Positions 40,433 to 52,735 of a DNA stretch of 64,000 nucleotides are shown here, one piece after another. Both the position numbers and the translations under genes were made by a program. This DNA is from Istiophorus platypterus. Lineage: Eukaryota > Chordata > Actinopteri > Istiophoriformes > Istiophoridae. The notes beneath the pieces were generated by a model that searched no databases, was not told where the DNA came from, and saw nothing but the letters and a program-made list of their open reading frames with translations. The stretch is from assembly GCA_016859345.1 (NCBI GenBank), contig CM029119.1, positions 8,195,412 to 8,259,411 of the forward strand, read 5' to 3'. The number at the start of each line of letters is the position of its first letter. Within the stretch, counting starts at the first letter, position 1.

Positions 40433-40499
40433 AGGCAACATTAGTACACACTGGGTGACCTTTGCCTAGAGATCAGAGGTCAGTAGTCTCCCAGTGAAA

Positions 40500-40990
40500 A
40501 CTGGAAAGAAACTATACGTCTGTCTTTTGGCTCGACTGACGTTAAAACAACAAGTCCTCCAAATTAAACAGCAAATACGTCATTTGAAAATACAAGCAAG
40601 CCATTAATAAATCCAACCAAAAAGGTTTGGTTGGGTTTAGGCACAAAAACAACATAGTTAGGTTTAGGGAAAGATTATAGTTTGAGTTCAAATAAGCACT
40701 TTGTTAAGGTGAGGGGCGATTCACTTTCCTCATTACAATATTTAACGCATGGTTAAGGTTAGGGCACAATGATCAACCTACTTCGTCCTTTTGCTCGGCT
40801 GATAATTACTTCAAGCACCAGAGGGCTATGTCATTTAAATTTGAACCTATCACGCTGTAGGGCACATGCTGGCACGACTGATGCTCCCATTTTTGGGGAG
40901 ACCACTCTGCGTTCACAGGTTACCATGCTAGCAAAGAGCTGGTCCAACTTAGTGGCAGGCGCCTGCTATTTTAAGAGTGTGCGACTTTAC
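40500..40990. mobile_element. Teleost interspersed repeat fragment (GGTTAGG-rich family)
   Basis: The centre contains GGTTGGGTTTAGGCACAAAA then ACAACATAGTTAGGTTTAGG, and a second GGTTAAGGTTAGGGCAC about 100 bp on. Short TTAGG-containing modules spaced like this occur in a widespread fish repeat. The boundaries are approximate and no coding frame is involved. Confidence 0.45.
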
Positions 40991-43183
40991 CCTGTGTGCT
41001 CAAACGCTGTCTAACTGTCAGTGAGATGAGCGGGTGAGCTAGCGGCTAACGCACAGGGCCACAGAGCCAAACCTACATCCAGTTCACTGTCAGCGTGTGA
41101 AAAATACTGAGCCCGAGAAATCTGAGTTTGCCATCGACACACGGGACATCATCAGCTATGTGCGTTTAAGTCAAATAAGCATACTAATAGACACTAAGTG
41201 GGCACAGACACTCACATGTGGACCTCACACACACATATCCCTCTGCATCTGGAGGAAATGTGTGCCTGACACATGCGGGCCTCGCAGGGTATAGGGAGAG
41301 ACAGGATGAAGCATGTGAATCTTTGCCCCTGGATCCTCTTCCTGTGTGAGAGACATCTTGGGTGTTATGCCGACGAATGATAGGTATTTTAACAGGAGAG
41401 GTAAGAACACACACACCCGATTTCTCACTCAACGAGAAAACACATGGCTACTTAAGTCGGTAGTAAGACAGCATTTCAACTTCATTCTCACCTCTATAGC
41501 AGAGGTGTTGATTGTGTGAACGTGTAATGTTGGTACTTTATCACTACACGTCCATGGGTCTAAATAGAAATCCATGTCAGAGGTGGAGCCGATCAAGGAG
41601 GGGGAAAAAAAACCAAACATAAAATCTCTACATGTGAAATTCCACATGGAATCCAATTATATTATTGACCCTCCATTAAAGAAAACTTAGACCACTACAT
41701 TTGCTGTGTAATTACGTGCCAGAGCTTTATATGGTAGCTCCTGACAAACAGTTTTATTATGAAAGGTGATCATTCTGATATTAGAGTTCATTGGCAGCTT
41801 CAGTACGGTCACAGTTGAGCGGTGCCAATTTTTAAAAAATCTGCTTGTATCATTTGTTTAAAATGACAAAAGCTTGACTCAAGGAGGGAACAGATCATCT
41901 CATCCAACAAAAACAGAAGAAGGGGACTGACAGAAAGAGGGATCTTATGTTACTCTGCCCCATCACACTGCTGAAGCCATAGAAGAAAAATATATTCAAC
42001 ATGTTGACCTTACTCGTTCAGGTGGATGGAGCCAGGAGTCCGGAGGAATCCTGCTTTTCAAAGCAAAGGAAAATGAGCTTCTCCATCTCCATCCAGCCGC
42101 TTTTCTCTCTGAGGTTTTTTTAAATACCACATGCAAGTACACAAACACAGACACAAACCCTCTCAGGAGTGAAAAACAAACCTCCACTACGTTGCTTTGG
42201 ATTAGCTTCCATATCATGTGCTTTCAGCTGTTCCTGGATCTACCTCCCAGTAATTTGTTACCCATGGAAGGAGGGTGTGATGCACTCAAATAATGATGAT
42301 TCATTTGCATAAACAGGGAGGCGATGGCTGCGCTCCAGGTGAACAGCACCTCACTCCACCCAACACGTTCGACTCAAACATTTCTCTCCGAGTGTAAGGC
42401 TGATGTTTCATTCTCTCTCTGACCTCAGTGAACGGTGAGGATTGAGAGGCCTTCTTCTGGTGGACTAAATCCAGACATTTGCGGTGAGAGTGAGAAGTAG
42501 GTCAAGTGGCTGACACTGTTTCACTGTGCAATAGGGGCATACTTTAAGTCTATTGAAGCAGTTAAGATAAGCAATCTGTATGCAACTCTCACTTTCACTT
42601 CCAGGCATGTTGCTGCTTGAGAGTGGTGAGTAGATGAGCTTACAGAGGGTGGAGCTCATTACCATTGTCAAAGCTATTGTTTCCTGTCACATCTTGCCCA
42701 CAATGGGCTTCAGTATCAAATCCAGCCTATCACCACCTTAATCCTCAATAAACCCCTGAGAACACACAACTCAAACCTCTCTTACCTAACACTGCTCTTG
42801 TATTTTTCCTCCTCAAACCTGAGCTGCTTTTTAGAAATCTCTCTTTTTCAGGACTTTGCACGGCGCTGTATTCCAAACTTATTGTGATTTATAACAGTAG
42901 ACAAAAAAAAAAATGTTTTTTTTTTTCTCGCACAAATGTGTTTCAGTATGCATGTGGTAGTGTCTTAGTGAAAAATGAAAATATTAGAAGTGACAAACGC
43001 ATTGGGAGACTTGGCTGGGGCAGTGCCGAGGAAGACGGGAACCGAGAAGCGCACTGCTTGCTTTGGCATCCACACTTGGCCCGGAATCCAAGACGCTATT
43101 AAAGCTCACTGGCTCCATATAGCCCACCTCTTGTATCTCGTATTAAATCCTCGGAGAGGATTGTTTTCCTTGTTTTTTTAAAT

Positions 43184-43232
43184 TATATATATATATAAAA
43201 TATATGTCTCTCTATATATATAGACATATTTT
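43184..43232. repeat. (AT)n tract and hairpin
   Basis: An AT repeat is followed by AAAATATATGTCT, a TA-rich loop and AGACATATTTTTT. The two arms are inverted repeats able to form a stem of 10-12 bp. It lies just beside the CpG-rich block. Confidence 0.85.
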
Positions 43233-43249
43233 TTTGCGGGGCAGTTGTT

Positions 43250-43970
43250 AACCGAGGAGGCTGACACCTGTCTGCGGTGTCCGCCGCTCCGATCCAGCGC
43301 GTCCCGGTGATTCAGCGACCCAAATACCTACTCACAGCCGCACGACCCCAGCCTTTAATAAAGTAATGACAGTCACCGCCTTACGTTTAATACAAATGGC
43401 AGGTAATGGACTGCCTGTCATAACAAGCGCAGTGACTCACTCACTTCTCGTCTAAGAAAATAAGTGGTGCGTAAAATTGAAATCTACCCTCCGCGGAAAA
43501 CACGAACGCGCTGGGTAATGCAATAAAAAGACACAGTGAGCCGCAAATTAGAAACTTACCCCCGTGTCAAGTCGTGCCCGCCGCTGTCTCTGAATTTTAA
43601 AAAGACGTCCCCTGAGAGAGTTCCACGCCAATTAGCCTTTGGGTTGTCTTGCGTCGGGAAATCGCCCTATCCAGACGCAAAAGTGTCACGTCTCTCTCAC
43701 ACTCGCCTCGTTAAAACGTTTAAAGACGAGGAAAACGCCTGCCACATAGTCAAGAGAGCAGAGGCATCGAGAGGAGGTGAGCCGCTGCAACCCATCCGCG
43801 CCCGGAGCTCAAACTAACTGAAAGCGGTCCAGTACATCCATAGGTTGTAAAGCGAGCCCGGGGTAGGCTACTCCCCATTAAAATGAAACCCAGATTTTCC
43901 CAACCATGTGTGCGAGAGGGAGAAAGAGAGGGGGGGCAGAGGGAGAGGGAGGGGAGGGGGGGCTAAATAT
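43250..43970 (-). promoter_or_regulatory. CpG-rich block with a minus-strand splice donor: candidate non-coding first exon and promoter of ntn1
   Basis: The sequence here is far richer in CpG and G+C than the flanks. On the minus strand a strong donor, CACGGGG|GTAAGTTT, ends a possible exon at 43560. About 400 bp upstream is the TATA-like AATATTTA (about 43966-43973), preceded by a G-rich tract. The block lies 11.8 kb upstream of the acceptor at 31746, which needs such an exon. The competing start is the TATA box at 45012-45018. Transcript data would decide between them. Confidence 0.4.
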
Positions 43971-44487
43971 TCCAAAAGCCCATATGTTTTGTTAACTCAG
44001 GTTTCATTTCACCTGTAATTTGGTGATGCACATAACTTACTCATGTAGCCAAAATAACGTGCAAACGAAAATAAACACTTAAACTACTACCCCCCCCCCA
44101 AACAACACAACTGGTCTCCCTTTTACAACAAATACCTCCGCCGCTTTACGGACTGATTGTTACTGTGCTGCCTGCTCTAAATGCCCCATGGCTCGCTGTG
44201 TTCACAGGCAGCCATATGGAGGTCGTAATGAGAACACAACGTTGAACCTGTTGAAACAGAGCGGGCCTGGCGGGGCTCCGGGGCCCGCAAAAACAAGAGG
44301 CAGATGCAGAATGTTATAACTTATTAAACCTAATAATAGTCCAACACATGTTGGTTTTATTAGCCCTCGCCTGTGTGCGTCAAGGGAGCGAAACGTTAAC
44401 GATTTTGATGGCTTCATTAATATGCAGTGATAAAAGTAGCGTCAAATTAAATATATCACGGTATTGGCTCGTCGTGGACGTGGTCTG

Positions 44488-44575
44488 CTGTGTGTGTGTG
44501 TGTGTGTGTGTGTGTTTGTGTGCGTGCGTGTGTGTGAGGGAGTGTGTGTGTGTGTGTGTGAGGGAGTGTGAGTGA
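44488..44575. repeat. (GT)n microsatellite with GAGGGA interruptions
   Basis: Two GT arrays separated by GCGTGC and GAGGGAG segments. The second half looks like a duplicated GTGTGAGGGA module. Confidence 0.95.
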
Positions 44576-44979
44576 ATAAAGAAAGGAGCTCACATGGGCA
44601 GAGGAAATGTGGCCCTGCGCCCTCGGCCATTACAGCAGCACATTAACTCATTAACTGCATTCATATATACACACACCACTCCCTTAGTGTGCAGGTTAAA
44701 GCGCTAAACTGCTAAATGCGGTTTGTCACGATAAGTGTACGCAGTTTTACGTAGCCTACCAGGAGCGGTCGTGCGTAAAAGCGCACCGGAGGGGCCACTA
44801 GTTTACGGCGACTTATGGATTTAAACATCTAATTCAATTCTGGCCAACAGTGGGGGACTCTATTAATAATGTCACGTAGGAACATTCAAATTGTCTCAGC
44901 CAATCACATCCGAGCGCCAGAGGTACATATTTCGGTGAATGCGTACAGAAAAACATATGGAGGACTTGTAAAAACCAGC

Positions 44980-45250
44980 CCGGCAGAACCGCGCGGACGG
45001 ACCACGATCCGTTTTATAGCCCCCGTTAATTTACAGGCGACGCAGCCCGCGTGTTGCCGTCCGTGTTGTCGCAGGTGCGGGCTGCCTACCGGTGGGTCAT
45101 TGTTCGAGCATCGCGGCCGATCAAATCCCGAGCACCTCCTGGCTCCGCTGTAAGCTGATCAACATTCCTCCTGTGTTTACTGTACCATCCACTGGGGGGA
45201 ACAGCCCGGCCCGGCCCGGCTCGGCCCGGCCCGGCCCGGCCCCGAGCCGC
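44980..45250. promoter_or_regulatory. Orphan CpG island with perfect TATA box on the minus strand
   Basis: The block is dense in CpG. On the minus strand GGGGGCTATAAAACGGATC supplies a textbook TATAAAA at 45018-45012 in a GC-rich context, predicting a start near 44988. On the plus strand a CCAAT box (44900-44904) precedes the TTTATAG reading of the same site by about 110 bp, so a plus-strand or divergent promoter is also possible. It may be the true netrin promoter or an alternative one, or that of an unannotated RNA. Confidence 0.45.
45198..45247. repeat. (GGCCC)n pentanucleotide minisatellite
   Basis: About nine tandem CCCGG/GGCCC-type units with one CTCGG variant, at the edge of the CpG island. 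The array is almost entirely G and C and rich in CpG. Confidence 0.9.
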
Positions 45251-45359
45251 GCTCTTGGTGCCTTTATTCTAATAGTTAATCTCAAACAAAGGCCGTTTTA
45301 GGCATACGTTCAAACCTGCGGATAATTGAAAATAATAAGCATTACCGCCTCCCCCCGAG

Positions 45360-45397
45360 ACACACACACACACACACACACACACGTGTGTGTGTGA
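45360..45397. repeat. (CA)n/(GT)n palindromic microsatellite
   Basis: A CA array switches at CACACGTGTGTG into a GT array, making a perfect inverted repeat centred on CACGTG at about 45384-45389 that could extrude a hairpin. Confidence 0.95.
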
Positions 45398-46608
45398 CAC
45401 CTATTTCTGAACACACCTGCATCAATACTAATGAACGATGTCACTGAGCATAATGGCACAGGGGGGAAAAATGAAAATGACACTGCCAATTACTGGATTT
45501 AATCACAAAAGGGAAAACTGGTTCCAGTTTCATCAAAATAGGCTAAAATTAAACTTCATCCAACTGGAGCCAGAATAAACGATACGCCGGAGTGAAGCAG
45601 TGAAATATTGTACAGTATGAGAAGAATTCCAGCATATTTTAAAATTCCCCTTCACTGCCCATTTATCCGCCTCCATCTGTATTTATTGTTATTCCACCTT
45701 TTGCTCCTCTGGCCTTCAGTCCAATTACTTCATTCTTTTATTTGTCTAAGTCAAATTAACCATATTCTAATCTCCTCTCCTATCGATGATTTTCTCATGT
45801 GAATCAGATCATCTTTTCATCGGATCACAAGAGGTCTTCATTTGTTTTGAAACCAATCTTTGGTATTCATTTCGAATTTTTATGTTTTCATTCATCCGTG
45901 GCCTTTTGTTTTTATTCTCCTTTACCATGAACTCTGAAATTCCTTGTAGACAAACTTATCATTTGTGTTCCTGTTTCCAATTAAGATGCTTAACTTTTAA
46001 CAGACATTTCGGAGAGCTGGTAAGTTAATGGAGAAATCATCCGACAGAGTTTCCTGGAATTGAGCATAATATTGTAAACCTTTGATTCAGTAACTAAAGA
46101 CTCCAGCTTTAACCTTCACCCGGCTGCATAATGTCACAGCCGTGTTGCACTGTCCATTCACGCAGTGACAGTATGATCCATTTTCATGCATTTTTCCAGA
46201 GAAGGTCAATGCTGACGCATTTCTGTGAAATAAAGAGGCTCCGCCAGTGAAGCACTAATCTAGGTAGATTATCTCTCCAATTACAAGAGGGAGGATTAAA
46301 CTGCGTTAAAGACAGAATGAAAGAAAGCAAGGCTAACAACAGGCAACACACTCACTTGCTGTCAGATGGGATTCAAGCGGGGAGCTCTCCTCGGTCCTTT
46401 GGAGTTGCTGCACTTGGATCAGTCTGCTGATTTTGTCTGCGAAACAAGTCTTAGTGGTGTGTTTGTTCAAAGCCCGGGGTTCTCGGCGCTGGGTTCCCTG
46501 CGGCGGACACCCTGGAGAAAATGTCAGCCTCCGGCTTTTTCCTCGCTTCATTTTTTGGCACCCCTGCTGTTGGACGCAAGGAGAGATGCTTACCTTGTCC
46601 AAAGGGGA

Positions 46609-46618
46609 CCCCCCCCCA

Positions 46619-46653
<35 letters not shown>

Positions 46654-46698
46654 CGCGCACGCACGCACACACAAAACGCGCGCGCGCGTGCGCACACA
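46609..46698. repeat. C-run, (CA)n and (CG)n compound microsatellite
   Basis: Nine C residues are followed by about 13 CA units, mixed CGCACA units and then GCGCGCGCGCG. The alternating purine-pyrimidine sequence favours Z-DNA. A minus-strand donor-like AAG|GTAAGC lies beside it at 46593. Confidence 0.95.
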
Positions 46699-48179
46699 CC
46701 TGGTTTCGGTAGGTGAAGGGTGCCCTCTTGTGGCGTTATTCAAAAAATCCATATCTAATTGACCTTCCTCAAAGCAGCATAGGTGTAACTAATAACGTTA
46801 ATGATGCTTTGTTGCATTTAGTTGTCCCAGTGAGCCCTGCATGAGAGCCAGCGTGCACAATGGAGCCCTGGCACTAAAACACTTAAATGGAAAGCAGCCG
46901 TTGTTAATGTTATTAGTTACACCTGTGCTGGACAAGTCAAGCCCGTTGCAAATAATCTGCAACTATCTGCACAGTGTAATCCTCTGTTTTAGAACTTTTA
47001 TGTTTACGCTGATGAAAAACTAACATCCTGTCAGTTGTTACTGCTTCGTGGATGAGTGTGGACCCTCAGGTACAAAGCAGGATCTGGATGTAACTCAGAA
47101 CAAGACCTGAATAATCACTTGCAGAGGTGAACTGAAGAGACCCATGCTTTGTTAATGTCATTTTGATTTCATGATTTACTTCCGTATAACTTCTTGAAAT
47201 ATATATTTCTTCTCCCCAGAAGTGTTTTCTTTGGTATCTTTAAAAACAGTCTGAAGCATTTCCACACTGTGTGCTCCGCTGAAGCTGTTGCTTTAATTCA
47301 TCAGAATATCAAGGCCATGTTGTTTTTAAAATATTGTCATATTGTAGATCAAAAGGAAACAGCCTCTATAATTTTTTACCCTAAAAGTTTTCCTTACACT
47401 TTTTAGTCTCCACACCAAGCACACTATGCGTTTTTAACATGCATGGATTACTGAACAGGCCTACCAGGTACACGTCCAGGAGCCCGAGAGGTCAGGGTGG
47501 TTCTGTGGCAGAGTCTTTGTGTGAAGTGACTTAATATTTCTTGTCTGAAGGTCATAGAGCTCAGTTAAGAGACACAGTGACCACAAACAGGCACACAAAT
47601 GACCATTTGTATTTGTTTTGTATATCTTTCAGTCTGAGACTCCTATAGGAGGGATCGGGGCCTTTCATCCATGATTTGTAATGATGGAACCACTGGTGGC
47701 CCAGCAGAGTCCAGTAGTCGACACCTCCAGTTATCTTTGATCTCTTCAACATCAATGATCTTCCATCATTGGACTCATCAGATCATAGGAAGCTTTGGGA
47801 TGTGGCCAATATAACTATCACGCTGTTCAATCGCTATGTAACTGCATACCACTCATACTTTATGTTGGGGAGCAATTAGTTCATCTATATGAAGATGAAT
47901 TGACAACAACTGTTAACATGCCATTGTCTGGGTTTCTGAGAAACTAACAAAGTTGTCAGCAAATGATGTGGATTAATTGTTACTTGGCAAGTAAAAACAT
48001 TACTGATAAACTTATCAGGCTATTAATCATCCTTTTCATCCTTTTAGAGGATTTTTTAAAAATACTTTTTTGTTAGAGAGGTTTTTGCAGAACGATGTTT
48101 TTGTTAAATTGAATAATTTAATCTGTGAACTTTTCATTTAAGCAGTCCACTGTCCTAGTTTAACTATGTATAACTATAC

Positions 48180-48610
48180 AGGTACAATTTTCTAATAATT
48201 CACGCTTTAAAATGGTTTATAAATTGGAATTAATGGATTTATTAGCGGTTATAAGTGATGCTCTATTGATCCATTATAAGCCAGTGATGAGAACAACTTG
48301 GGTTAGTATTTATAAATGTTTGTGAACCATAAGTAAATACCCACTCTCTGATAAACCATACCAAAAGGAGTTATAAGACATTCTTGAAGTGCTCAGACAA
48401 CATTCCAGGTCTGTGGTTTCAAATGTTATTAAGTTGTTAAAATTTGGATCGTTGTCCAGACACTCAGCAGTTTTCACAATCTGGTAACCCTAAAGTTGTT
48501 CTTATTGATTTATAAAGCATTAGCAAACACTTAAATTTATTAAATCTTAATGAGGCCATTTTTTACTACTTACAAACCCCTTTATTAAAATTTCCTTATT
48601 AGTAAGAGGT
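48180..48610. mobile_element. Possible AT-rich interspersed repeat
   Basis: Recurring words such as TTTATAAATTGGAATTAATG, GGTTATAAGTGAT, CATTATAAGCC, GGAGTTATAAGAC and TTATTAGTAAG resemble a fish repeat made of TTATAA-type modules. Boundaries and class are uncertain. Confidence 0.35.
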
Positions 48611-49507
48611 GCGCTCATGTGGTAAAAAAAATTACAAATGTCAAGATCAAACTTAAAGTATCGAATATTTCAATGCCTTTTGTAATTTTACCTTTTAAAG
48701 CTGAATGCTATCACCTAATATCTCTTTGGTACATACATATTTAATAGAGGGGCAATTTGCATTACTCCTCATATGCAGCTCAGCTGTTGGGTCAAAGTTT
48801 CAAAATTCATTCCACAAGAACAAATCAGTAGCTCTCAACCCACCTAACGTTCTTCCCACTGTGGAGGAGCTGTTGCTTCATAGGAACCTTCACTATTCTG
48901 TGGGCTCCTGCTGATGCCCTTCAGTTCAGCACTGAAAACTCTGTGTCACCGTACAGAAATGTGAAACATGCTGCATATCCACATGCCTTCAGAGATGTGG
49001 GCACGGCGGAACCCAACCGACTGATAATTAGTTGCTGCTGGCAAGAGCCCCATAGAGAACGGGTGGGTGGTTGTAGGGGTGGGGTTGGTGGGGAAAGGTT
49101 ATGGCAGGGTTTTGGGGAAAATGGGAAAAGGAGGTCGAAAGAAAGAGAGGGCGAGGGAGCATGCACCGGGGGCACTTCAAACGACATCGAGGTCTCATGT
49201 AAAAATAAACAGCTTGAGCCCCTCTGAGCACACCCCATGTTTATAGCCCAAGCCGCTTGGGGAACCCTGCCTGTTTACTTTCCCTCTGCCAACTCATCTT
49301 AAGTCAAGATGCCGTGTTGGCGTTATTATATACATCCTCTCACACACTCACTCATTCAGGGCTCAGCTGCCACTCCACTTCAAAGACTTCAGGGCTTGAG
49401 TGGGAACGGAAGAGATATTAATGGCTATAATACCAGCATGTCCTTGTGCAGTGCATGTGTATGCAGTGTGTTTGCAGGCCTAGAGTCTTTCTATGTCTCT
49501 CTCTGTG

Positions 49508-49508
<1 letters not shown>

Positions 49509-49574
<66 letters not shown>
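49509..49574. repeat. (CA)n microsatellite
   Basis: About 33 uninterrupted CA units. Confidence 0.98.
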
Positions 49575-49575
<1 letters not shown>

Positions 49576-50149
49576 CTAATTCTTGGGGTGTGCGGTATCA
49601 ACATGTCAACATTAAGGAAAGAGAGCTATCAATAGCTCTTCTGCCAGTATTATGGTCCCATCCATCATTTTGACATCACACCACTGAAGGTGGTCTCTTC
49701 CCAGCCCACGCTGATGACTCAACCACAGAGAGTTCTTAAATGAGGATACCTTGAGGCCAAAGCTAGGAATCTGCTGTAACCTAATCTGCACTCACGAAGA
49801 CTCGGAGGATGTGTGCCGGCCACAGTGTGTAAGCGAAAGGATGATGGTGAGAAATTGGCTTTCCCACTTAGTGTGGACTACATGTGTGATTAGCCCGCTG
49901 AGAAATAAGATTGCTTGGAAGTATGTGTGTGTTTTTAACATACATGTATGCATGTCTGTGCATTGAGGAGGGGGTTCAGGTGACTCTCTGGCGGTATTTG
50001 GGCCCTTCATTTGTGTGGAATCCAGCATCATTATCCCAAAGTGTTGCCAGCTGGAAGTGCTTGGGAGTTCCCATTTGAACTCTATGTGTGTTCTGAAGAT
50101 GTAGAGAGAGCGCGAGTCGAAACGCTCTAATGAAAGCTTACGTTCTGGT

Positions 50150-50240
50150 TCTCATTCCGCCTTGACATTCATGAACGGCAGAATCTGGCACTATCTCGCC
50201 GATTAGCTAATAAATTGTACGGCCACAACAATGCCACCCA
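50150..50240. promoter_or_regulatory. Candidate enhancer core (homeodomain and SOX-like sites)
   Basis: CGCCGATTAGCTAATAAATT is followed by GTACGGCCACAACAATGCC, which contains an ACAAT word typical of SOX factors. The patch is non-repetitive and has ordinary base composition. This is a motif-based guess. Confidence 0.2.
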
Positions 50241-50639
50241 AAGCTACAGAGCTTCTCTATGAATCAGTTTGATCCAGTGAGCTGGAAGTGGGTGATGGTG
50301 GTGGTTCAATTTAAGCACACTGATAGTCAATAATGACCAAATAAATCTGCAATCAATTAGAAGAAAACTTTAAATGTTTCGGTATTTCCCCCTTGCCTTA
50401 GTTGATCAGGATCAAAAATGGTAATCATTCCCAGTTTTGATTGGCGTATGATCATTATTCTGTTGCACTTGTGCAACTGGAAAGAATGATCACACTGAAG
50501 GATACGGGATTCCTCAATGTTGACAACATTTGAGGGTAGTTTATTTTACGTTCTGTATTTTTACCAATGCTCATTAATATTTTTCTCCAGCACCACCAGT
50601 AAGTACGTCAAAGCTGTCATTCATTTGTGAAATATCTCA

Positions 50640-51125
50640 GCTTATATTGGATGAGCTGGTAAAAGGTTTGGTACACACACTGTATGCATGGTTCCCTCAT
50701 ACGGTATCCACCTGACTGCTGATCCCCTGACTTCTCCACTCCCACCACCATGAGGTTGACCTCTCTGGTTTTTAGCGAAGTGTCTCATGAACCACTGGAT
50801 GGATTGCCATGATAACTTGTCCACACAATAATATGCTCCTTAGTGTGAACTGTGATCACTTCGGTGATCCCTCATTTTCATCTGGCGCCATCGCTGGTTC
50901 AAATTTATATTTGCCTGATACTCTCGTCTCTCACAAAATTACTGCAAAATCATTAACTTACTCATTATCGTAAGCTGTTATTAATTTATGTACATATGTA
51001 CAAATTACATTCTCTTACCATCAGCATGTCAACATTGTCATTTTGAGCATCGTAGCGTGCTGATGTTAGCATATGGTTGAAAGTACTGCTGTAACTGAGT
51101 ACAGCCTCACCATGTCAGCAACCTT
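50640..51125. mobile_element. Percomorph interspersed repeat with two tandem modules
   Basis: The diagnostic words are GATCCCCTGACTTC, CACCACCATGAGGTTGACCT, GGATGGATTGCCATGATAAC, GGTGATCCCTCATTTTCATC, TGGCGCCATCGC and GCGTGCTGATGTTAGCATAT. The module ending in GTGATCCC-CATCTNGCGCCA occurs twice in diverged form. I recognise this as a very common repeat of spiny-rayed fish genomes. Its class (possibly the 3' end of a non-LTR element) cannot be settled here. It has no reverse transcriptase. Confidence 0.7.
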
Positions 51126-52682
51126 TAGACCTGTCTTGTTAAAGTAGAGCACATTCATAACTGCCTAAAAATGCTGCTTATTCATGACTTGGAAGAACTA
51201 AAATTAGTTTACATGCTTGATATGAGCGAGTTCTCTTGGACGTCCAACCTGAATGACACACTGTTGCAACGTAAAGTTGAGGATGGGTTAAGTAACATTT
51301 GGAAATGAGTAAGATATGGCATAGTTAACCAGATTATACTGTGTTACATGATCCCTAGTAGACCAATTATGTAAAAGTTAACAATCCTTTATTCCAAAAC
51401 AACTATGCAAACAATAGGACATTAGTAAAAAAAACCCAGAGCTTGTAAAACTTCAAAAGGTCAGCTTTTTTTACTGCTCATCTGGGATCCCAGATAACCA
51501 GTAATTGCAATGGTTTGGAAGCATACTCCCAAATGGGGATAACAAATCTTAATTCCACTAGATGGCAGTATTGGTCTAGTTTGACATGTTCCTCCACCTG
51601 TTACAGTGTTTGTCAAGCAGTTCAAAGTAGGAGTGTTGTACCACATGATCAATGCAACATCCAGAAAGTAAAAAAAAACTTTAAAAGCTGATTCCCAGGT
51701 GTCCTTTAGCTGCTGGGACGAAAAGCTACGGCGCTGCGATCTGGGCTGCTGTCATCAGTATAGGACTCTGCAGGTGTAAATCCTCAAAGATGCAGCAGAG
51801 AGCTGATTCATTGGATCTACCAGGAAGAATTTTATTTTTTGTATACCTGTATTTATGCTGAGGAACAGAAAATTAAAGGGAGTCTATAAGAACTGGGCAG
51901 ATTTCAAAGTGTGTATTTTAGCTTCAGCGGGTATACTGATGTTTTCTAAATCAATAACCTTAAATATGGTCTTGAGGCAATGTGGTGTTGATGTTCCCTG
52001 TAGGTTTAAGTCTCAAGTATCTATGGAGTAAAAGTATTCTTTGTCAGGCTCAGTGGTCAGCTTTCCGTAGTCATTTCCGTTCACAAAAGGGGTATTTACC
52101 TTCAATATGGTTTGCATAAGCTGTAAGGAGGTATGGGGTGGGTCAGTAATTACAATGCAATTTAAAACCAGTCCTCCCTATTACTAAAAGGATGTTTCTT
52201 CTCACCAGTTGAATAGTATGAAATGGATAAAATGGCCAGTATGACACATTCCTTTTTATCTGGAAATTTGAAAACATCTATTATTAAAAAAAAACAAACA
52301 AACTGGATTTTATTGCATGTTTTTGCTGTTTTGTTTAGGGATTAAAGTGATATTATCGTTTATTTTCTTTTCCATTTCACCCTGTGAGAGAGTATGAGGC
52401 GTTTCTTAAGTGGTACGTAACGTTTTCGGTACCACTATGGGAAATTCACTTGACAATTGTCCAGCCAATTACCATAGTATTACATTGTCTTGTTCATTGT
52501 GGTCTCTTTCAGTGTAACATGAACCATTCCTAAATGAGACTAAATGCCCTCTGATTCAAACAAGTTCATAGCAGTGTTCCCATGGGGTCAACCCTTGTGC
52601 ACTTTGAGCTGAAAAGCATCCCATTTGGCTCTCCCTTTACATTCAGATCCTATTGACAAGTGCATGCAGGCAGGCATGCAAC

Positions 52683-52684
<2 letters not shown>

Positions 52685-52733
<49 letters not shown>

Positions 52734-52735
52734 AG
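52685..52735. repeat. (CA)n microsatellite
   Basis: About 24 CA units ending in a CATACACAG interruption. Confidence 0.97.

Larger units (their letters stand above)
31746..43559 (-). other. Probable ntn1 non-coding first intron / upstream region, no protein gene seen
   Basis: The acceptor at 31746 implies transcription from further upstream. If the first exon is the CpG-rich block at about 43.56-43.95 kb, this whole interval is one 11.8-kb intron. It holds repeats, a purine-rich tract and candidate regulatory patches. The 135-codon frame at 32290-32697 and the 168-codon frame at 38101-38607 show no domains and are not called. Confidence 0.45.

Noticed and set aside
46593..46720. Minus-strand donor AAG|GTAAGC as the end of netrin exon 1
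   Set aside because: The donor is good, but the exon would consist largely of C-run and CA/CG microsatellite, making a true leader less likely than the CpG-rich block at 43.6 kb. Kept only as an alternative.
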